NCBI GenBank assembly: GCA_963754235.1
Contig: CAVWFK010000006.1
Span: forward strand, 248,001 to 312,000
Reading direction: 5' to 3'
DNA: 64,000 bases
Origin: DATAYA01 sp963754235
GTDB lineage: Bacteria > Pseudomonadota > Alphaproteobacteria > Acetobacterales > Acetobacteraceae
Numbering within the stretch: position 1 is the stretch's first letter; every line of letters begins with the position of its first letter. The notes under the pieces were generated by a model. The model searched no databases. It was not told the origin of the DNA and was given only the letters and a program-made list of their open reading frames with translations. The position numbers and the translations under genes are program-made. Shown one piece after another: positions 18,029-28,586 of this stretch.

Positions 18029-18768
18029 GGGGCTGATCCTCCGAACACATTGACCGGTGCCGGAGTATAGCTGGCGCCGTTGCCCCAGAAACGCTGCCAC
18101 TCGGCGCGTGCCCCCTCTTCTACCTCGGCATTGCGCATCGCTTCGGCGGACTGCGCCCGTGCGTTCGCGGCCATGAGGTCCTGGGTCGCCGAGAGCTGGC
18201 GCGATTGCAACGCGAGAAGTTGGTTGGTCGCCTGGAGTGCCTGTAGCGAACCGATAGCACCCTGGCTCTGGTCGACCAATGCGGAGAGCTGCGCTTGGTC
18301 GGTCGGGATCGCCGCGACGATCTGGCTCTGCACTGTCATCGTGTGCTGGTAGGTGTTGACGGACGCCTTCCAGCGCGCACGCGCATCGGCGAGCAGCCCC
18401 GCCTGGGTGACCGGTCCGCCATAAGTGGGATAGAGCTGTCGAAACTGCTGCTCGAGCTGGTTGACCGTATAGGCGAGACTCTGCGCCTGCCCCATTAGGC
18501 TGTTGAGCTGTCCCATCGAGGACTGCAGCTGCGACAGGATGGAGAACGGCAGCGAGGTCAGGTTGCGCGCCTGGTTCTCCAGCATCTGCACGAATTGCTG
18601 GATCTGGGTGATCTGGTTGTTCACCTCCTCCAGCGTATGCGCCGCGGTCAGGATGTTCTGGCCGAGATTGGCCACATCAATCACCGGCCATGCTGCCCGC
18701 GCCGGCGCTACCGCGGAGAGCATCGCAAGGACGCCGACGCCAGCGGCAAACAGACGCAGCTTGTTCAC
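18025..18768 (-). CDS. trbJ: TrbJ/VirB5-like conjugal transfer protein
   Basis: A 247-residue protein from GTG 18768 (VNKLRLFAAGVGVLAMLSAV), which overlaps the trbE stop (GTGA) and gives a clean signal peptide. The mature part is helical and Gln-rich: TLEEVNNQITQIQQFVQMLE, then LTSLPFSILSQLQSSMGQLN. It is a likely minor pilus component. Intact. Confidence 0.9.
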   Translation of the reverse strand: MNKLRLFAAGVGVLAMLSAVAPARAAWPVIDVANLGQNILTAAHTLEEVNNQITQIQQFVQMLENQARNLTSLPFSILSQLQSSMGQLNSLMGQAQSLAYTVNQLEQQFRQLYPTYGGPVTQAGLLADARARWKASVNTYQHTMTVQSQIVAAIPTDQAQLSALVDQSQGAIGSLQALQATNQLLALQSRQLSATQDLMAANARAQSAEAMRNAEVEEGARAEWQRFWGNGASYTPAPVNVFGGSAP

Positions 18769-21245
18769 GACGCGATCTCCACAGGAGAAAGGGCGGCCGT
18801 TTGCTCCGGCGCGCGCCAGAGGCGGACGAGGTCGGCCGCCCAGCCAAGCCCGATTGCGTCCAGCCATTCGGCCGCAAAGCCGTCGCGACCGGCACGGGCG
18901 AGGATAGCTTCGACCCGCTTCAGGTCCTCGGCCTGGCTGACGCCGGTAAAGGCGAGTGTCACCTCGCCCAGTCCTAGCTCGAGCAAGCGGTTGCCGCGCG
19001 CGGACTGGAAGTAGTAGTCGCGCTTGGGTGCGGCGCGCGCGACGATCTCGATCTGCCGCTCGTTCAACCCGAGCCGCTCATAGGCGGCCCGTCCCTGCGG
19101 CTCGATCGCTCGTGCATTGGGCAGAAAGATACGGCTGAGGCAGCTTTCCAGAATCGCCGGCGCAATCCGGCTCTCGGTGACATCGGCGAGGCTCTGCGTC
19201 GCGAAGATGACGCTCGCGTTCTGTCGGCGCAGCGTCTTCAGCCATTCGCGGATTTTCGGCCCGAACACCGGGTCGTCGAGCAGCGCCCAAGCCTCGTCGA
19301 GGCCGATCAGTGCCGGCGACCCGTCCAGCCGCCGCTCGATCCGACGGAACAGTTAGGTCAGGGTCGCGCGCGCCGCGTTGGCATGCGGCAGCAGCTCCTC
19401 CGTCTCGAAGCCCTGGACTGCGATCAGGTCGAGATGGTCGTGCTCGGCATCGAGCAGCCGGCCCCAGGGTCCGCTCAGGGTATAAGGTTCGAGCGCCGCC
19501 TTGATCCGGCCGGACTGCACCAGGGCTGCGAGGCCGCTGAGAGTGCGTTCCTCCGCCGGCGCCGAGGCGAGCGAGCCCAGCGCCGACCACACCGCCTCCT
19601 TGACCTCAGGCGCGAGAGCGACGTTCTCCTGGGCCAACAACATGTGCAGCCACTCGGCCGCCCAGGCCCGCTCGCCCGGCTCGTCGATCCGGGCGAGCGG
19701 CTGGAACGCTACGTCGCCATCGGTTCCCAGCTCGTAGAAGCTGCCGCCCATGCCGAGGATCGAGGCCATCGACGAGCGGCCCTTGTCGAAGCGGAAAATG
19801 AGTGCGCCCGGATAGCGCCGGAACTGCAGGTCGATGACGTTGAGCAGCACCGACTTGCCGGCGCCCGTCGGGCCGACCACCAGCGTATGACCGACATCGC
19901 CCTGGTGCAGCACCAGCCGGAACGGGGTCGCCCCGGCCGTGCGCGCGTGCAGCAGGGGCGGTCCGTCCAGATGCTCGTTGTGCGCTGGCCCTGCCCACAC
20001 CGAGGAGAGCGGCATCATATGCACCAGGTTCAGCGAGCTGACCGGCGGCTGGCGGAGATTGGCGTAGCACTGGCCAGGCAGCGACGAGAGCCAGGCTTCC
20101 ACCGCGTTCAGCTTCTCCTCGACGACCACGAAGCCTCGGCTCCGCAGCGCCCGGCCGACCAGCTTCACCTTCTCGGCGATCCGCAGCTCGTCCTCATCCC
20201 AGAGAGTGACGGTGGCCGTGAAGTGGCCGTAGGCAACGTGGTCGGCACCGAGCTCTTGCAAGGCCGCGTCGGCGTCCATCGCCTGGTTCTCGGCATCACT
20301 GTCGACCAGCGGGCTCTCCTTGCCCCACAGAATCTCGCGCAGCAGGGCGGCAATTCCCTTGCGCTTGGCGAACCAATGCCGGCGCTTGCGCTCGATCCCC
20401 TTCAGCGCCTCGGGCTTGTCGATCGCCAGCCATCGCGCCACCCAGCGATAGGAGAGCGGCAGCCGGTTGACCTCGTCGAGCAGGCACGGCCAGGTCTGGT
20501 CGGGGAAGCCGCGCAGGGTGAGCGTGCGCAGATGCGCCCGGCCGAGCATCGGCTCGACGCCGGGGACCAGCGGCATGTCCGCGACCAGCCCGTCGATGAA
20601 GAACGGCACTGGCGGGACAAGGACAGGATGCCGCTCGGTCGAGACGCAGGCGTGCAGGTAGGCGAGGGTCTCGGCATCATCGAGCCAGGCGATTGCCGGC
20701 ATCAGGCCTTCGAGCAGCCCGAAAATGCGATCGGTCTCGGCCTGAAAGGCTTCGAGCTGCTCCCACCAATCCACCGTGCGGCGGTCGCCGCCGCGGTTAT
20801 AGAGTAGTCCGTGTACGCGTTCGGCGGTCTCAACGGGCGCCAGATAGACGAAGGTGAAGTAGCACTCGCTCTCAAAATGCCGCTCCGAGGCGGACGATGC
20901 CGGTGCCGTCTGCTCTGCGTCGAACATCGCCCGGCGCTCGCGATCGACGAGCGCGGACACCGGGTCCGGAAACTGGCTCTCCGGATAACCGGCCGCTTCG
21001 TGCCGTTGCGCCTCTACAAACAGCGCCCATCCCGAGCCGAGCCGCTTCACCGCGTTGTTGACGCGCGCGCAGACCGCGACCAGTTCGGCATCAGTGGCGC
21101 TGTCGAGGTCGGGTCCCCGGAACCGCGCGGTTCGCTGCAGGCTGGCGTCCTTGTTCAGCACGATGCCGGAGGCGACCAGCCCTGCCCAGGGCAGGTAGTC
21201 CGCCAGCAGCACGCGCCTGGTGCGGTATTCGCGAAGATCGAGCAT
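18765..21245 (-). pseudogene. trbE: TrbE/VirB4-like conjugation ATPase, nonsense mutation
   Basis: The 827-codon frame is otherwise perfect: N-terminal TrbE domain, Walker A VVGPTGAGKSVLLN, Walker B LIGLDEAWALLDD, and FATQSLADVTES. Codon 631 (19353-19355) is TAA in the context LT-stop-LFRRIERRLDGS, where relatives have a Tyr. The stop separates Walker A from Walker B, so the N-terminal product cannot be an active ATPase. The frame is kept, so this is a substitution rather than an indel. Confidence 0.9.
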
Positions 21246-21248
21246 TGC

Positions 21249-21542
21249 TCAGCTGTCCAGCACCGTCGCGCGCAGGCGAAGATGCCGCGCGAACACGCCG
21301 GCAAATTGCGGCTCGGTCCGGGTCAGCCAGACGGCGGAGGCATGGCCGACGATCCAGATCGCAAGACCAGCGATCCAGAGCTGCAGCCCGATGCCGGCGG
21401 CGGCGGCTAACGTGCCGACCGAGATCGCGATGGCGCGCGGCGCGCCGCCGAGCAGGATCGGTTCGGTCAGCGAGCGATGGAGTGGCACCGCGAAGCCCGG
21501 CACGGTGCTGGGACCGGGGAATGCGAGAGGAGGCGGGCTCAC
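21249..21542 (-). CDS. trbD: TrbD/VirB3-like conjugal transfer protein
   Basis: A 97-residue protein. The motif PLHRSLTEPILLGGAPRAIA is the TrbD signature, followed by a membrane hairpin (GTLAAAAGIGLQLWIAGLAI). It lies 3 bp before trbE. Upstream, trbC (pilin) and trbB (ATPase) would be expected, but traG ends 4 bp away instead. Confidence 0.9.
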   Translation of the reverse strand: MSPPPLAFPGPSTVPGFAVPLHRSLTEPILLGGAPRAIAISVGTLAAAAGIGLQLWIAGLAIWIVGHASAVWLTRTEPQFAGVFARHLRLRATVLDS

Positions 21543-21546
21543 GAGA

Positions 21547-23231
21547 TCAGCGCTCCAACGCCGGCGGCGACTCGACGCGGCCCTTGAAGCCGCGATCCTC
21601 GTAGTAGCGGATCTTCCTGGCCCGGATCGGCGGCAGGCCGGCGATCATGATGACTTCGTCGGTCGGCGGCAGCTGCATCACCTCGCCCGGCGTCAGCAGC
21701 GGTCGCGCGGTCTCCTGGCGCGACACCATGAGGTGCGCGAGCCACGGCGAGAGCCGATGGCCGGCATAGTTCTTCATGGCGCGCAGCTCGGTCGCGGTGC
21801 CGAGCGCATCGGAAATGCGCTTGGCAGTGCGCTCGTCGTTGCACGCAAAGGCAACCCGGACGTGGCAGTTGTCGAGGATGGCGTTGTTCTCGCCGTAGGC
21901 CTTGGCGAGCTGGTTCAGCGACTGGCAGATCAGGAAGGCGCGGATGCCGTAGCCGGCCTGGAACGCGAGCGCCGTCTCGAAAAAGTCCAGCCGGCCGAGG
22001 GCGGCGAACTCGTCCAGCATCAGCAACAGCTTGTGGCGACGCGCGATGCCCTCGAGACTCTCGGTCAGCCGCCGGCCGATCTGGTCAGGATCAGCCGCAC
22101 CAGCGGCTTGGTGCGCGAGATGTCCGACGGCGGCACCACCAGGTAGAGCGAGACCGGATGCTCGGCCTGCACGAGGTCGGCGATGCGCCAGTCGCAGCGC
22201 GAGGTGACGGCCGCAACGATCGGATCGCGGTAGAGCCCGAGGAACGACATCGCCGTGGACAGCACGCCGGAGCGCTCGTTCTCGCTCTTGTTCAGCAGCT
22301 CGCGCGCCGCCTGCGCAACCACCGGGTGCACGCCGCTCGGGCCCAGATGCGGCGTGGTCAACATCAGCCGCAGTGTTCGCTCGATCGGCCGCGCCGGGTC
22401 CGAGAGGAAGGTCCCGAGGCCGGCCAGCGTCTTGTCCGGCTCGGCGTAGAGCACGTGCAGGATGGCGCCGACCAACAGCGAATGACTGGTCTTCTCCCAG
22501 TGGTTCCGCCGCTCGATCGAGCCCTCCGGGTCGACCAGAACGTCGGCGATGTTCTGGACGTCACGGACCTCTTGCGGGCCGCGGCGCACCTCAAGGAGCG
22601 GGTTGTAGGCGGCACTGGCCGGGTTGGTCGGATCGAATAGTAGGCAGTGCGAGAAGCGGGACCGCCAGCCGGCGGTGAACGTCCAGTTTTCGCCCTTGAT
22701 GTCGTGGACGACGACGGACGACCACCAGGAGAGCAAGGTCGGCACCACCAGGCCGACGCCCTTGCGGCTCCGGGTCGGCGCGAAACACAGCACATGCTCC
22801 GGGCCGGCATGGCGGATATGCTGCCGGCCGAAGCGACCGAGATACACGCCGGCCGGATCAAGCAGCCTGGCTTCGCGCAGCTCGCGCTCTGTGGCCCAGC
22901 GCGCCGAGCCGTAGGTGGTGACGGTGGCCGTCTGCCTGGCGCGGTGGACCGAACCGGTGATCGCGACGAAGGCTGCGAGCACGCCGCCAGCGGCTGCGAT
23001 TGCGGCACCTTGCAGAAAGATGCGGGGCGCGTAGGCGTCGAAGTGGTACCACCAGGCGAAGAAGAGATGCGGCTGATAGATGGGCCACTTTCCCGCCGTG
23101 AACCAAGGCGGCCCGAGTGCCGGCTGGAAGCCCAACCGCAATGCGGTCCATTCGGTGGCGAACCAGCAGCTTCCGAGCACCGCGAGCAGCGCCGTCAGCA
23201 TCTGGCCCCAGAGGATCTTGCTTCCGCTCAT
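21547..23231 (-). pseudogene. traG: TraG/VirD4-like coupling protein, frameshifted
   Basis: The N-terminal part (from ATG 23231) has membrane helices and a Walker A region (CFAPTRSRKGVGLVVPTLLS, an R-rich variant of GPTRSGKG) and HDIKGENWTFTAGWR. After SDISRTKPLVRLIL the frame shifts at about 22087 and resumes QIGRRLTESLEGIARRHKLL, then MLDEFAALGRLDFFE (Walker B) to the end. Total length is 3n+2, so one base is missing (AC-CAG for AAC-CAG). The protein couples relaxase-DNA to the channel; as written it is inactive. Confidence 0.9.
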
Positions 23232-23640
23232 CGGTCCGTTGCATCGAGAGGCGAACGGGACAGAGAGAAGCGTCCGGGAAATCAGCCACGCAACAACGAA
23301 CCGTTCGCGTCGTACAAGCGGCTACAATAAGATGCGAACGGCATTAGCGAGTTTGCCCTACCGATTAGACTGCGAGCACTCTTCTCTCACTACACGCCTT
23401 CTACTGACCGACATGCGGCGACTCGGCCGCGCTTCCGAACGCCCACTGTCCGACATTGTGGCGGAGGCGGCGCCGTACAACAACGGTCTGAAGCACTGGG
23501 TCAGCCGATGGCAACGGGTTAAGCTCCGACGGATGATACGAAGGGGTCGCCCGCTCCGGGTGGATTGTGTTGAAAAAGGCGGAGCCGTAGAATTCCAGGC
23601 GGGACTGGCGGCTGCCTACGGCCAGATCAACGTGGAAATC
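23232..23640. other. Intergenic segment upstream of traG
   Basis: No gene recognised. From about 23582 to 23648 a plus-strand frame reads EFQAGLAAAYGQINVEIVK, which resembles the piece of IS5-type transposases just before the third catalytic block. It is too short to be sure. It abuts the cut end of the IS630 remnant. Confidence 0.3.
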
Positions 23641-23648
23641 GTCAAGGC

Positions 23649-24399
23649 GCCCCGCGTCTCGATCGCCTCGCGCACGTCGGCGATTTTGTGGCTGCTGAGG
23701 TTGTCGGCCATGACGATGTCGCCCGGCGTCAGCGTCGGCGTCAGGAATTGCTCGACCCAGGCCAGGAACGACGGGCCGTCGATGGCGCCGTCCAGCACCA
23801 GCGGGGCCACCAGCCCGTCGTGGCGCAGGCCGCACAGAAAGGTCGTGGTATGCCAATGCCCGTGCGGCACCGCGGCGATCAGCCGCTGGCCGCGCGGCGC
23901 ACGGCCGTGCGTGCGCGCCATGTTGGTGGTGGCCCAAGTCTCATCGATAAAAACCAGCTTGGTCGTGTCGAGTTCTGGCATCAGCTCGGCCCATGCGGCG
24001 CGTGCTTCGGCGACATCGGCGCGGTCCTGTTCGGCCGCCCGCAACCGTTTTTTTTAGCGTCAGGCCCAGTCGGGCCAGGGCCGACCACATCACCGGATGG
24101 CTGACCACGATGCCATGCTCGCGCTTCACCCAGCCCCGCAACTCCGCAATCATCGCGTCCGCCTGCTCGGCCACCCGCGCCCGCAGCGCGTCGTAGAGCG
24201 GCGCCAAACGCGGCGCCACATGGTTGTGCTGCCGCCCCGGCGTGGTCTCGCCGGTCTTGCGACGTCGCGAATGCACCTTCGACACATAGGACGGGCTGAC
24301 GCCAAACCGCGCCGCCACCGCCCGAATTGGCTCGCCCACCGCGGCCAATACCCGATCCCGCAAGTCCTGCGCGTAAGCCTGCCCCCGCCGCCAGCGCAT
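23649..24399 (-). pseudogene. IS630-family transposase, frameshifted and truncated
   Basis: The N-terminal half from ATG 24399 has the HTH (EPIRAVAARFGVSPSYVSKV). The frame breaks at an A8 run (24048-24055 on the plus strand as T8) and resumes RLRAAEQDRADVAEARAAWA, then LVFIDETWATTNMARTHGRA and DNLSSHKIADVREAIE, carrying two of the three DDE residues. After ETRGA the sequence diverges and the final PYSPDLNPIE block is missing. An A7 run would restore the frame. Confidence 0.85.
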
Positions 24400-24474
24400 C
24401 GAACCCTCCGGTCTCTGCCGGAGTCCCCAGAATCATACCACCACCCCGATTTGGAAGCCCCAATCGCGATTCCA

Positions 24475-25577
24475 CCGAAGGCGACCCGGGTCTAGCGGAT
24501 TTAACGATAATTCCGGAGCATTCACCAGTCCTGACGGCAAGGAAGGATTGAGTATTACCCAAGATGAGTTCACGTCCAACGAAGCTGGCCGAATAACGTC
24601 CTGGACGTTTGCGGCAAATCTCACGCAAGTACTCAACCCGAGCGACCCGAACACATTCGGCGGCACTGCTCTTCTGGGAGGTTTCCTCACATCTAATATC
24701 ACATTTGGTAGCGTCGATTTGGCGGGTTACATTACAGGTCAAAATCGATTTGTCGGATACGCATATCATCTTTGCCTGGAACCTGGACTTACGCAGGCAC
24801 AGTCCCGACGCCAGGACCCAGCACCATCTATAGCGACAACGGCACGAGTGCCACCCTGACCGGCGACAACGGCAATGACATCTTCATCGGCACCACCGGC
24901 AGCGACACGATCACCACCGGCACCGGCCAGAACCTGATCGGGCCTGGCAGTGGCAACGACATCATCTTCGACCACGGCAGCGACGTGATCTTCCCCGATA
25001 CCAGCGACACCGAAACAATCTTCGCCTTCGGCCCGGGTCGGGGACCAGCAACGGCGGCGCCGGCGGTGGGCTGTTCGCCGGCGGCACCGGCGGCGAGAAC
25101 GTGATCATCGGCGGCTCGGGCTCCTGCACGATGTTCGGCAGCAGCGGCTCGGACCTGCTCGCGGCCGGGGGATCGGGGGCCAATCTGCTGATCGCCGGCA
25201 GCGGCAACGAAACCCTCACGGGCGTCGGCTCCACGGGCGCCAACGTGATGTATGCCGGGTCGGGCAACGATCTGCTCGGCGGCGGCGCCGGCAACGAAAC
25301 GTTCTTCGCCGGCCACGGCAACGCCACCGTGATCGGCGGCACCAGTGCCGACCTCTACGGCTTCGTCAACGGCCTCGCCGGCGGGACCGAGACGGTGTTC
25401 GGCTTCAATACCGCCAAGGGCGATGCGATCGCCCTGCAAGGCTACGGCGCGAACGAGGCGCAGAACGATCTCGCGAATGCCGCGGTCGCCGGCGGCAACA
25501 CCGCGCTCACGCTGTCGGACCACACGCAGGTGACATTCGTAGGTGTGACAGGGCTGAACGCGTCCGCCTTCGTCTGA
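24475..25577 (+). pseudogene. RTX/hemolysin-type calcium-binding repeat protein, remnant
   Basis: Three successive frames form one protein: GRITSWTFAANLTQVLNPSD and ITGQNRFVGYAYHL; then PGTWTYAGTVPTPGPSTIYS and SATLTGDNGNDIFIGTTGSD; then GSSGSDLLAAGGSGANLLIA and GNETLTGVGSTGANVMYAGS. The GxGND-type nonapeptides are degenerate. Frame changes lie near 24768 and 25040. The C-terminus (NASAFV) looks natural, but no start is visible on the left, where the IS630 remnant begins. RTX proteins are usually secreted by type I export. Confidence 0.75.
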
Positions 25578-25644
25578 GTTCGCCACCGGCGTTGCCGACC
25601 CGCTGGGCATGAAACCGTGGCATCGTCATGTATGGACGGCCCCC

Positions 25645-26081
25645 GTCTGGCAAGGAGGTTTTGGCGGCGCTGGCGATTGGTCTGGAGCGGTCATGTATTC
25701 GGCCTGTTGCTGCGGTCGAATGCTGACCGCTGGCCCCGATGGGTTACGCGGGCCGGGTTCCAAGCATCGCGGCGCGCTGTGGGGCGCGATGACGAGACGG
25801 AGTGTCCCGGTCCAGGTCCTGACCATTTTGCCGTCGCTGCCTTCTGCTCCTTGCTGGGTCACTGGCTGCTCTTCAGGCGAGCGGCCAGAAAGGGGAAGGT
25901 TTCTTGGTTTGGCTGCTGCGGGGCGTTCCTTCGTCCCGGCCTTCGTCCCGGCCTGTGTGGTTGCGGGCGCCGCGCGCAGCGGCGGTCAAGGGGGGCCGGA
26001 GGCCCCCGCCGCAGGCGGCGCGCAGCGCCCTTGACGGCCGCGAGCACGGCACCACGCTGGAGTGGGCCGCAGCTGCGGCCA
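25645..26081 (-). ncRNA. Putative IS1111-type guide RNA region of copy A
   Basis: A non-coding 437-bp stretch at the 3' side of the transposase. IS1111-type elements are known to encode a guide (bridge/seek) RNA here. A strong stem is visible: GGTCAAGG at 25983-25990 faces CCCTTGAC near 26028-26035, with inner GGGGGCC/GGCCCCC. The RNA itself cannot be delimited from sequence alone. Confidence 0.35.
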
Positions 26082-27113
26082 TCATTGCGCCACCTGTGCC
26101 GCGGGGCGGCGATAGGTCTCACCGGAGATCAGCATCGCCCAGGCGATGCGGGCGGTTTTCGCCGCCTGCGCCAAGACCACGACCTTCACCGGCCGGCGAG
26201 CCAGGATGCCGCGCTGCCAGGCGGTGGCGCGATCGGTGCGGCTGCGGGCATAGCGCATGATCGTGCTGGCGCCGAGGGCCAACAGCTTGCGCAGCCGGAT
26301 GTCGCCCTGGCGGCTGATGCCGCTCGCGCGCCGCTTGCCCGCACTCGAATGCTCAAGCGGTGTCAGGCCGCACCAGGCGGCGAAGTCGCGGGCGCTGCGG
26401 AACTGCCGACCGTCGCCGATTGCGGTGACGATGGCGTGGGCGGTGATCGGGCCAACGCCGGGGATGGTGGCCAGCCGGCGCATCACCGGGTGCTCGCGGG
26501 CGGCCGCGACGATGCGTTCCTCCAGCGCCGCAATGTCGCGCTGCAACCTCTCGATGGTCTTCACCATGATGCGCAGCGGCACCCGAAGCGGCTCCGGGAT
26601 CGCAACCTCCGCCGTGTCGTCGACCCGCCGCGCCAGCTCGGCAAAGCCCCGCCGGCCCTGGGCGGCGATGATGCCGAACTCGGCCAGCAGGCTGCGCGCG
26701 CAGTTCGTCAGCTGGGTCTGCTGCTTCAGCAGCAGATCGCGCGCGCGTTCCAGGCCACGCGCGGCCTGCTGCTCGATGCTCTTGATCGGCACGAAGCGCA
26801 TGTTCGGCCGGCACACCGCCGCGCAGATGGCTTCGGCATCACGCGCGTCGTTCTTGTTGCGCCTGACGAAGGGCTTCACATAGGCGGCCGGGATCAGCCG
26901 CACCTCATGGCCGAGCGCCCGCAGCTGGCGCGCCCAGTAATGCGCGCTGCCGCAGGCCTCGATCCCCACCAGGGCGGGCGACTGCTTGGTGAAGAACGGC
27001 TCGACCTGGGTCCGGCGCAGCTTCTTCTGCTCGATCACCTTGCCGGTGCTGTCGGCCACACGCACCTGGAACACAGACTTGGCGATATCCAGGCCGATTA
27101 TGGTAGCGTTCAT
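26082..27113 (-). CDS. IS110-family (IS1111) transposase, copy A
   Basis: A 343-residue protein from ATG 27113. The N-terminal RuvC-like DEDD domain begins TIIGLDIAKSVFQVRVAD, with GIEACGSAHYWARQLRALGH and RRNKNDARDAEAICAA. The C-terminal transposase_20 part has LATIPGVGPITAHAIVTAIG and AWCGLTPLEHSSAGKRR with the conserved Ser. Intact. Confidence 0.95.
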   Translation of the reverse strand: MNATIIGLDIAKSVFQVRVADSTGKVIEQKKLRRTQVEPFFTKQSPALVGIEACGSAHYWARQLRALGHEVRLIPAAYVKPFVRRNKNDARDAEAICAAVCRPNMRFVPIKSIEQQAARGLERARDLLLKQQTQLTNCARSLLAEFGIIAAQGRRGFAELARRVDDTAEVAIPEPLRVPLRIMVKTIERLQRDIAALEERIVAAAREHPVMRRLATIPGVGPITAHAIVTAIGDGRQFRSARDFAAWCGLTPLEHSSAGKRRASGISRQGDIRLRKLLALGASTIMRYARSRTDRATAWQRGILARRPVKVVVLAQAAKTARIAWAMLISGETYRRPAAQVAQ

Positions 27114-27187
27114 GACGGACGGTCTCCGTTGCTGGTTGGTCAAACCCCAGCTTGGCACATAGATGCCGTCAGGGGGCCGTCCACCCA

Positions 27188-27280
27188 GCATCGCGAGGAG
27201 CGCTGCGCCGTGGCGATCCAGGCGGGCCGCTCCGTGCCTCCCGCCTGGATCGCCACGCCGCCCAGCGGCGGCTCGCGATG
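27188..27280. repeat. BIME-like large palindrome
   Basis: Left arm 27188-27226 begins GCATCGCGAGGAGC and ends GTGGCGATCCAGGCGGG. Right arm 27240-27280 is its inverted counterpart, ending GGCGGCTCGCGATG. The arms differ at a few inner positions and are separated by 13 bp. This is the usual form of paired REP sequences. Confidence 0.8.
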
Positions 27281-27388
27281 ACAGCTGCGCCAGGCCGGTT
27301 TCTTTCTAAGAGACCTGTGCGCGAATGTGCTTGAGCCGACGCGGCGCGACCTGATTCGATCGTTCCCGCAGTTGAGCGGGGGGCGACG

Positions 27389-28341
27389 ATGGCGCGGCGT
27401 CGGATTGGGCAAGAGCGGCTGGCGGTGGGCGGCACGGACCCTCGATGCGGCACATCGCTGGATGAAGTCGCAGCCCTGGTGGACTGGGCGGAGCTGGATC
27501 GTTTGCTCGCTGGCATTTCGGCCTCGCCCAAAGGCGAACCAGGTTGGCCGCCGCTGGCGCTGGTTCGCGCCTGCTGCTCGCGACGTGGCACGATCTCTCG
27601 GATGTGCGGCTTGCGGAGGCGCTGGATGATCGTGCCAGTTTCCGGCGGTTCTGCGGGTTTGCTGCCCATGAACCGACGCCCGAGCGCACCGCCTTCGTGC
27701 GCTTTCGTGCCGAGCTGGTGCGCCGTGGCCAGGACCGGGCCTTGTTCGAGACTGTGACGCGGCAGTTGGATGCCCGCGGGGTTGTGGTACGCACGGGCAC
27801 GCTGGTGGACGCGACCGTTGATCGCCTTCGGCGCTCAACCCCTTCGGCCAGTATCCAAGGCGACGCGGAAGCGCGCTGGGCGGGTCATCGCCGCCGCAAG
27901 CCGGTGCATGGCTACAAGGCGCACGTCGCCACCGACCAGGACGCCGGCCTGATCCGCGGTGTCGAGGTTACGACAGCCAACGTCCATGATGCGGCCGAAC
28001 TGGAAGCGGTGCTGCCCGACACGCCCGGCGACGTGTATGGGGACAGCGCGTTCGCGGGCAGCAGGCCAGAGGCAATCATCCGGGCTCACGGCGGTACCCC
28101 GCGCGTCGTGCACACGGGCACTTGGGGCGGGGCCGAGCCGATGGCTCGCTTGCAGGCCCACAACGCCGAAGTGCGACGCGTGCGGGGTCGCATCGAGAAG
28201 GTATTCGGCACTGCCAAGCGCTGCTACGGCCTGCGCCGGATGCGCTGGCTCGGTCTGGAAGGCTGGCCTGCAGTCCGGCTGACCGCCGTCGCTTATAATC
28301 TGCGCCGGAGCTGGCGCCTGCTCGCATCCGTGTCGGCGTAA
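27389..28341 (+). pseudogene. IS5-family transposase, frameshifted
   Basis: Starts MARRRIGQERLAVGG. The frame breaks at about 27572 after PKGEPGWPPLALVRA and resumes LLLATWHDLSDVRLAEALDD. The DDE residues are in TLVDATVDR, VYGDSAFAGS and RVRGRIEKVFGTAKRCYGLR. Total length is 3n+2, consistent with one missing base (GCCTGCTG for GCCCTGCTG). Two-ORF layouts occur in some IS5 groups, but the overlap here has no evident slippery site. The IS ends could not be fixed. Confidence 0.85.
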
Positions 28342-28575
28342 ACCACACCCGGAGTGTGCCCGTTGCGAACTCCAAAACCGGTCCCAGTACCGGTCAGGGC
28401 CTCTGCCGCCCCTCAAATGATCCCGATGCACGCGAAAGCCGACCGCGACAGCCAATTCCAACGCGGACCATGCACCCGCGCACTGGTCTCCTGATACCAA
28501 CAGGCTCACGCTCTGACCGTTTTCGCAGCCTCATTGCGAGAAGCGCGCGCAGCGCGCGACGAAGCAATCCATGTG
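28342..28575. repeat. Intergenic segment ending in a REP half
   Basis: No gene. At about 28531-28571 lies TCATTGCGAGAAGCGCGC through CGACGAAGCAATCCA. Its inverted partner, TGGATTGCTTCGCTTCGC...GCAATGAC, is at about 30238-30265, on the other side of IS1111 copy B. Confidence 0.7.
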
Positions 28576-28586
28576 TGGACGGCCCC

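Larger units (their letters stand above)
25633..27183 (-). mobile_element. IS110-family (IS1111-type) element, copy A
   Basis: Sub-terminal inverted repeats TGGACGGCCCCC at 25633-25644 and GGGGGCCGTCCA at 27172-27183 bracket one transposase gene and a 437-bp non-coding part downstream of it. Inverted repeats and a long 3' non-coding region are marks of the IS1111 group. The true ends lie a few bases outside. A REP/BIME palindrome starts 5 bp to the right. Confidence 0.85.

Noticed and set aside
13249..23231. A working conjugation system
   Set aside because: No relaxase, trbB or trbC in the window, plus broken traG and trbE.
27389..28341. Programmed frameshift in the IS5-type transposase
   Set aside because: No slippery heptamer or pseudoknot is visible at 27572, and one missing C in GCCTGCTG explains the break.
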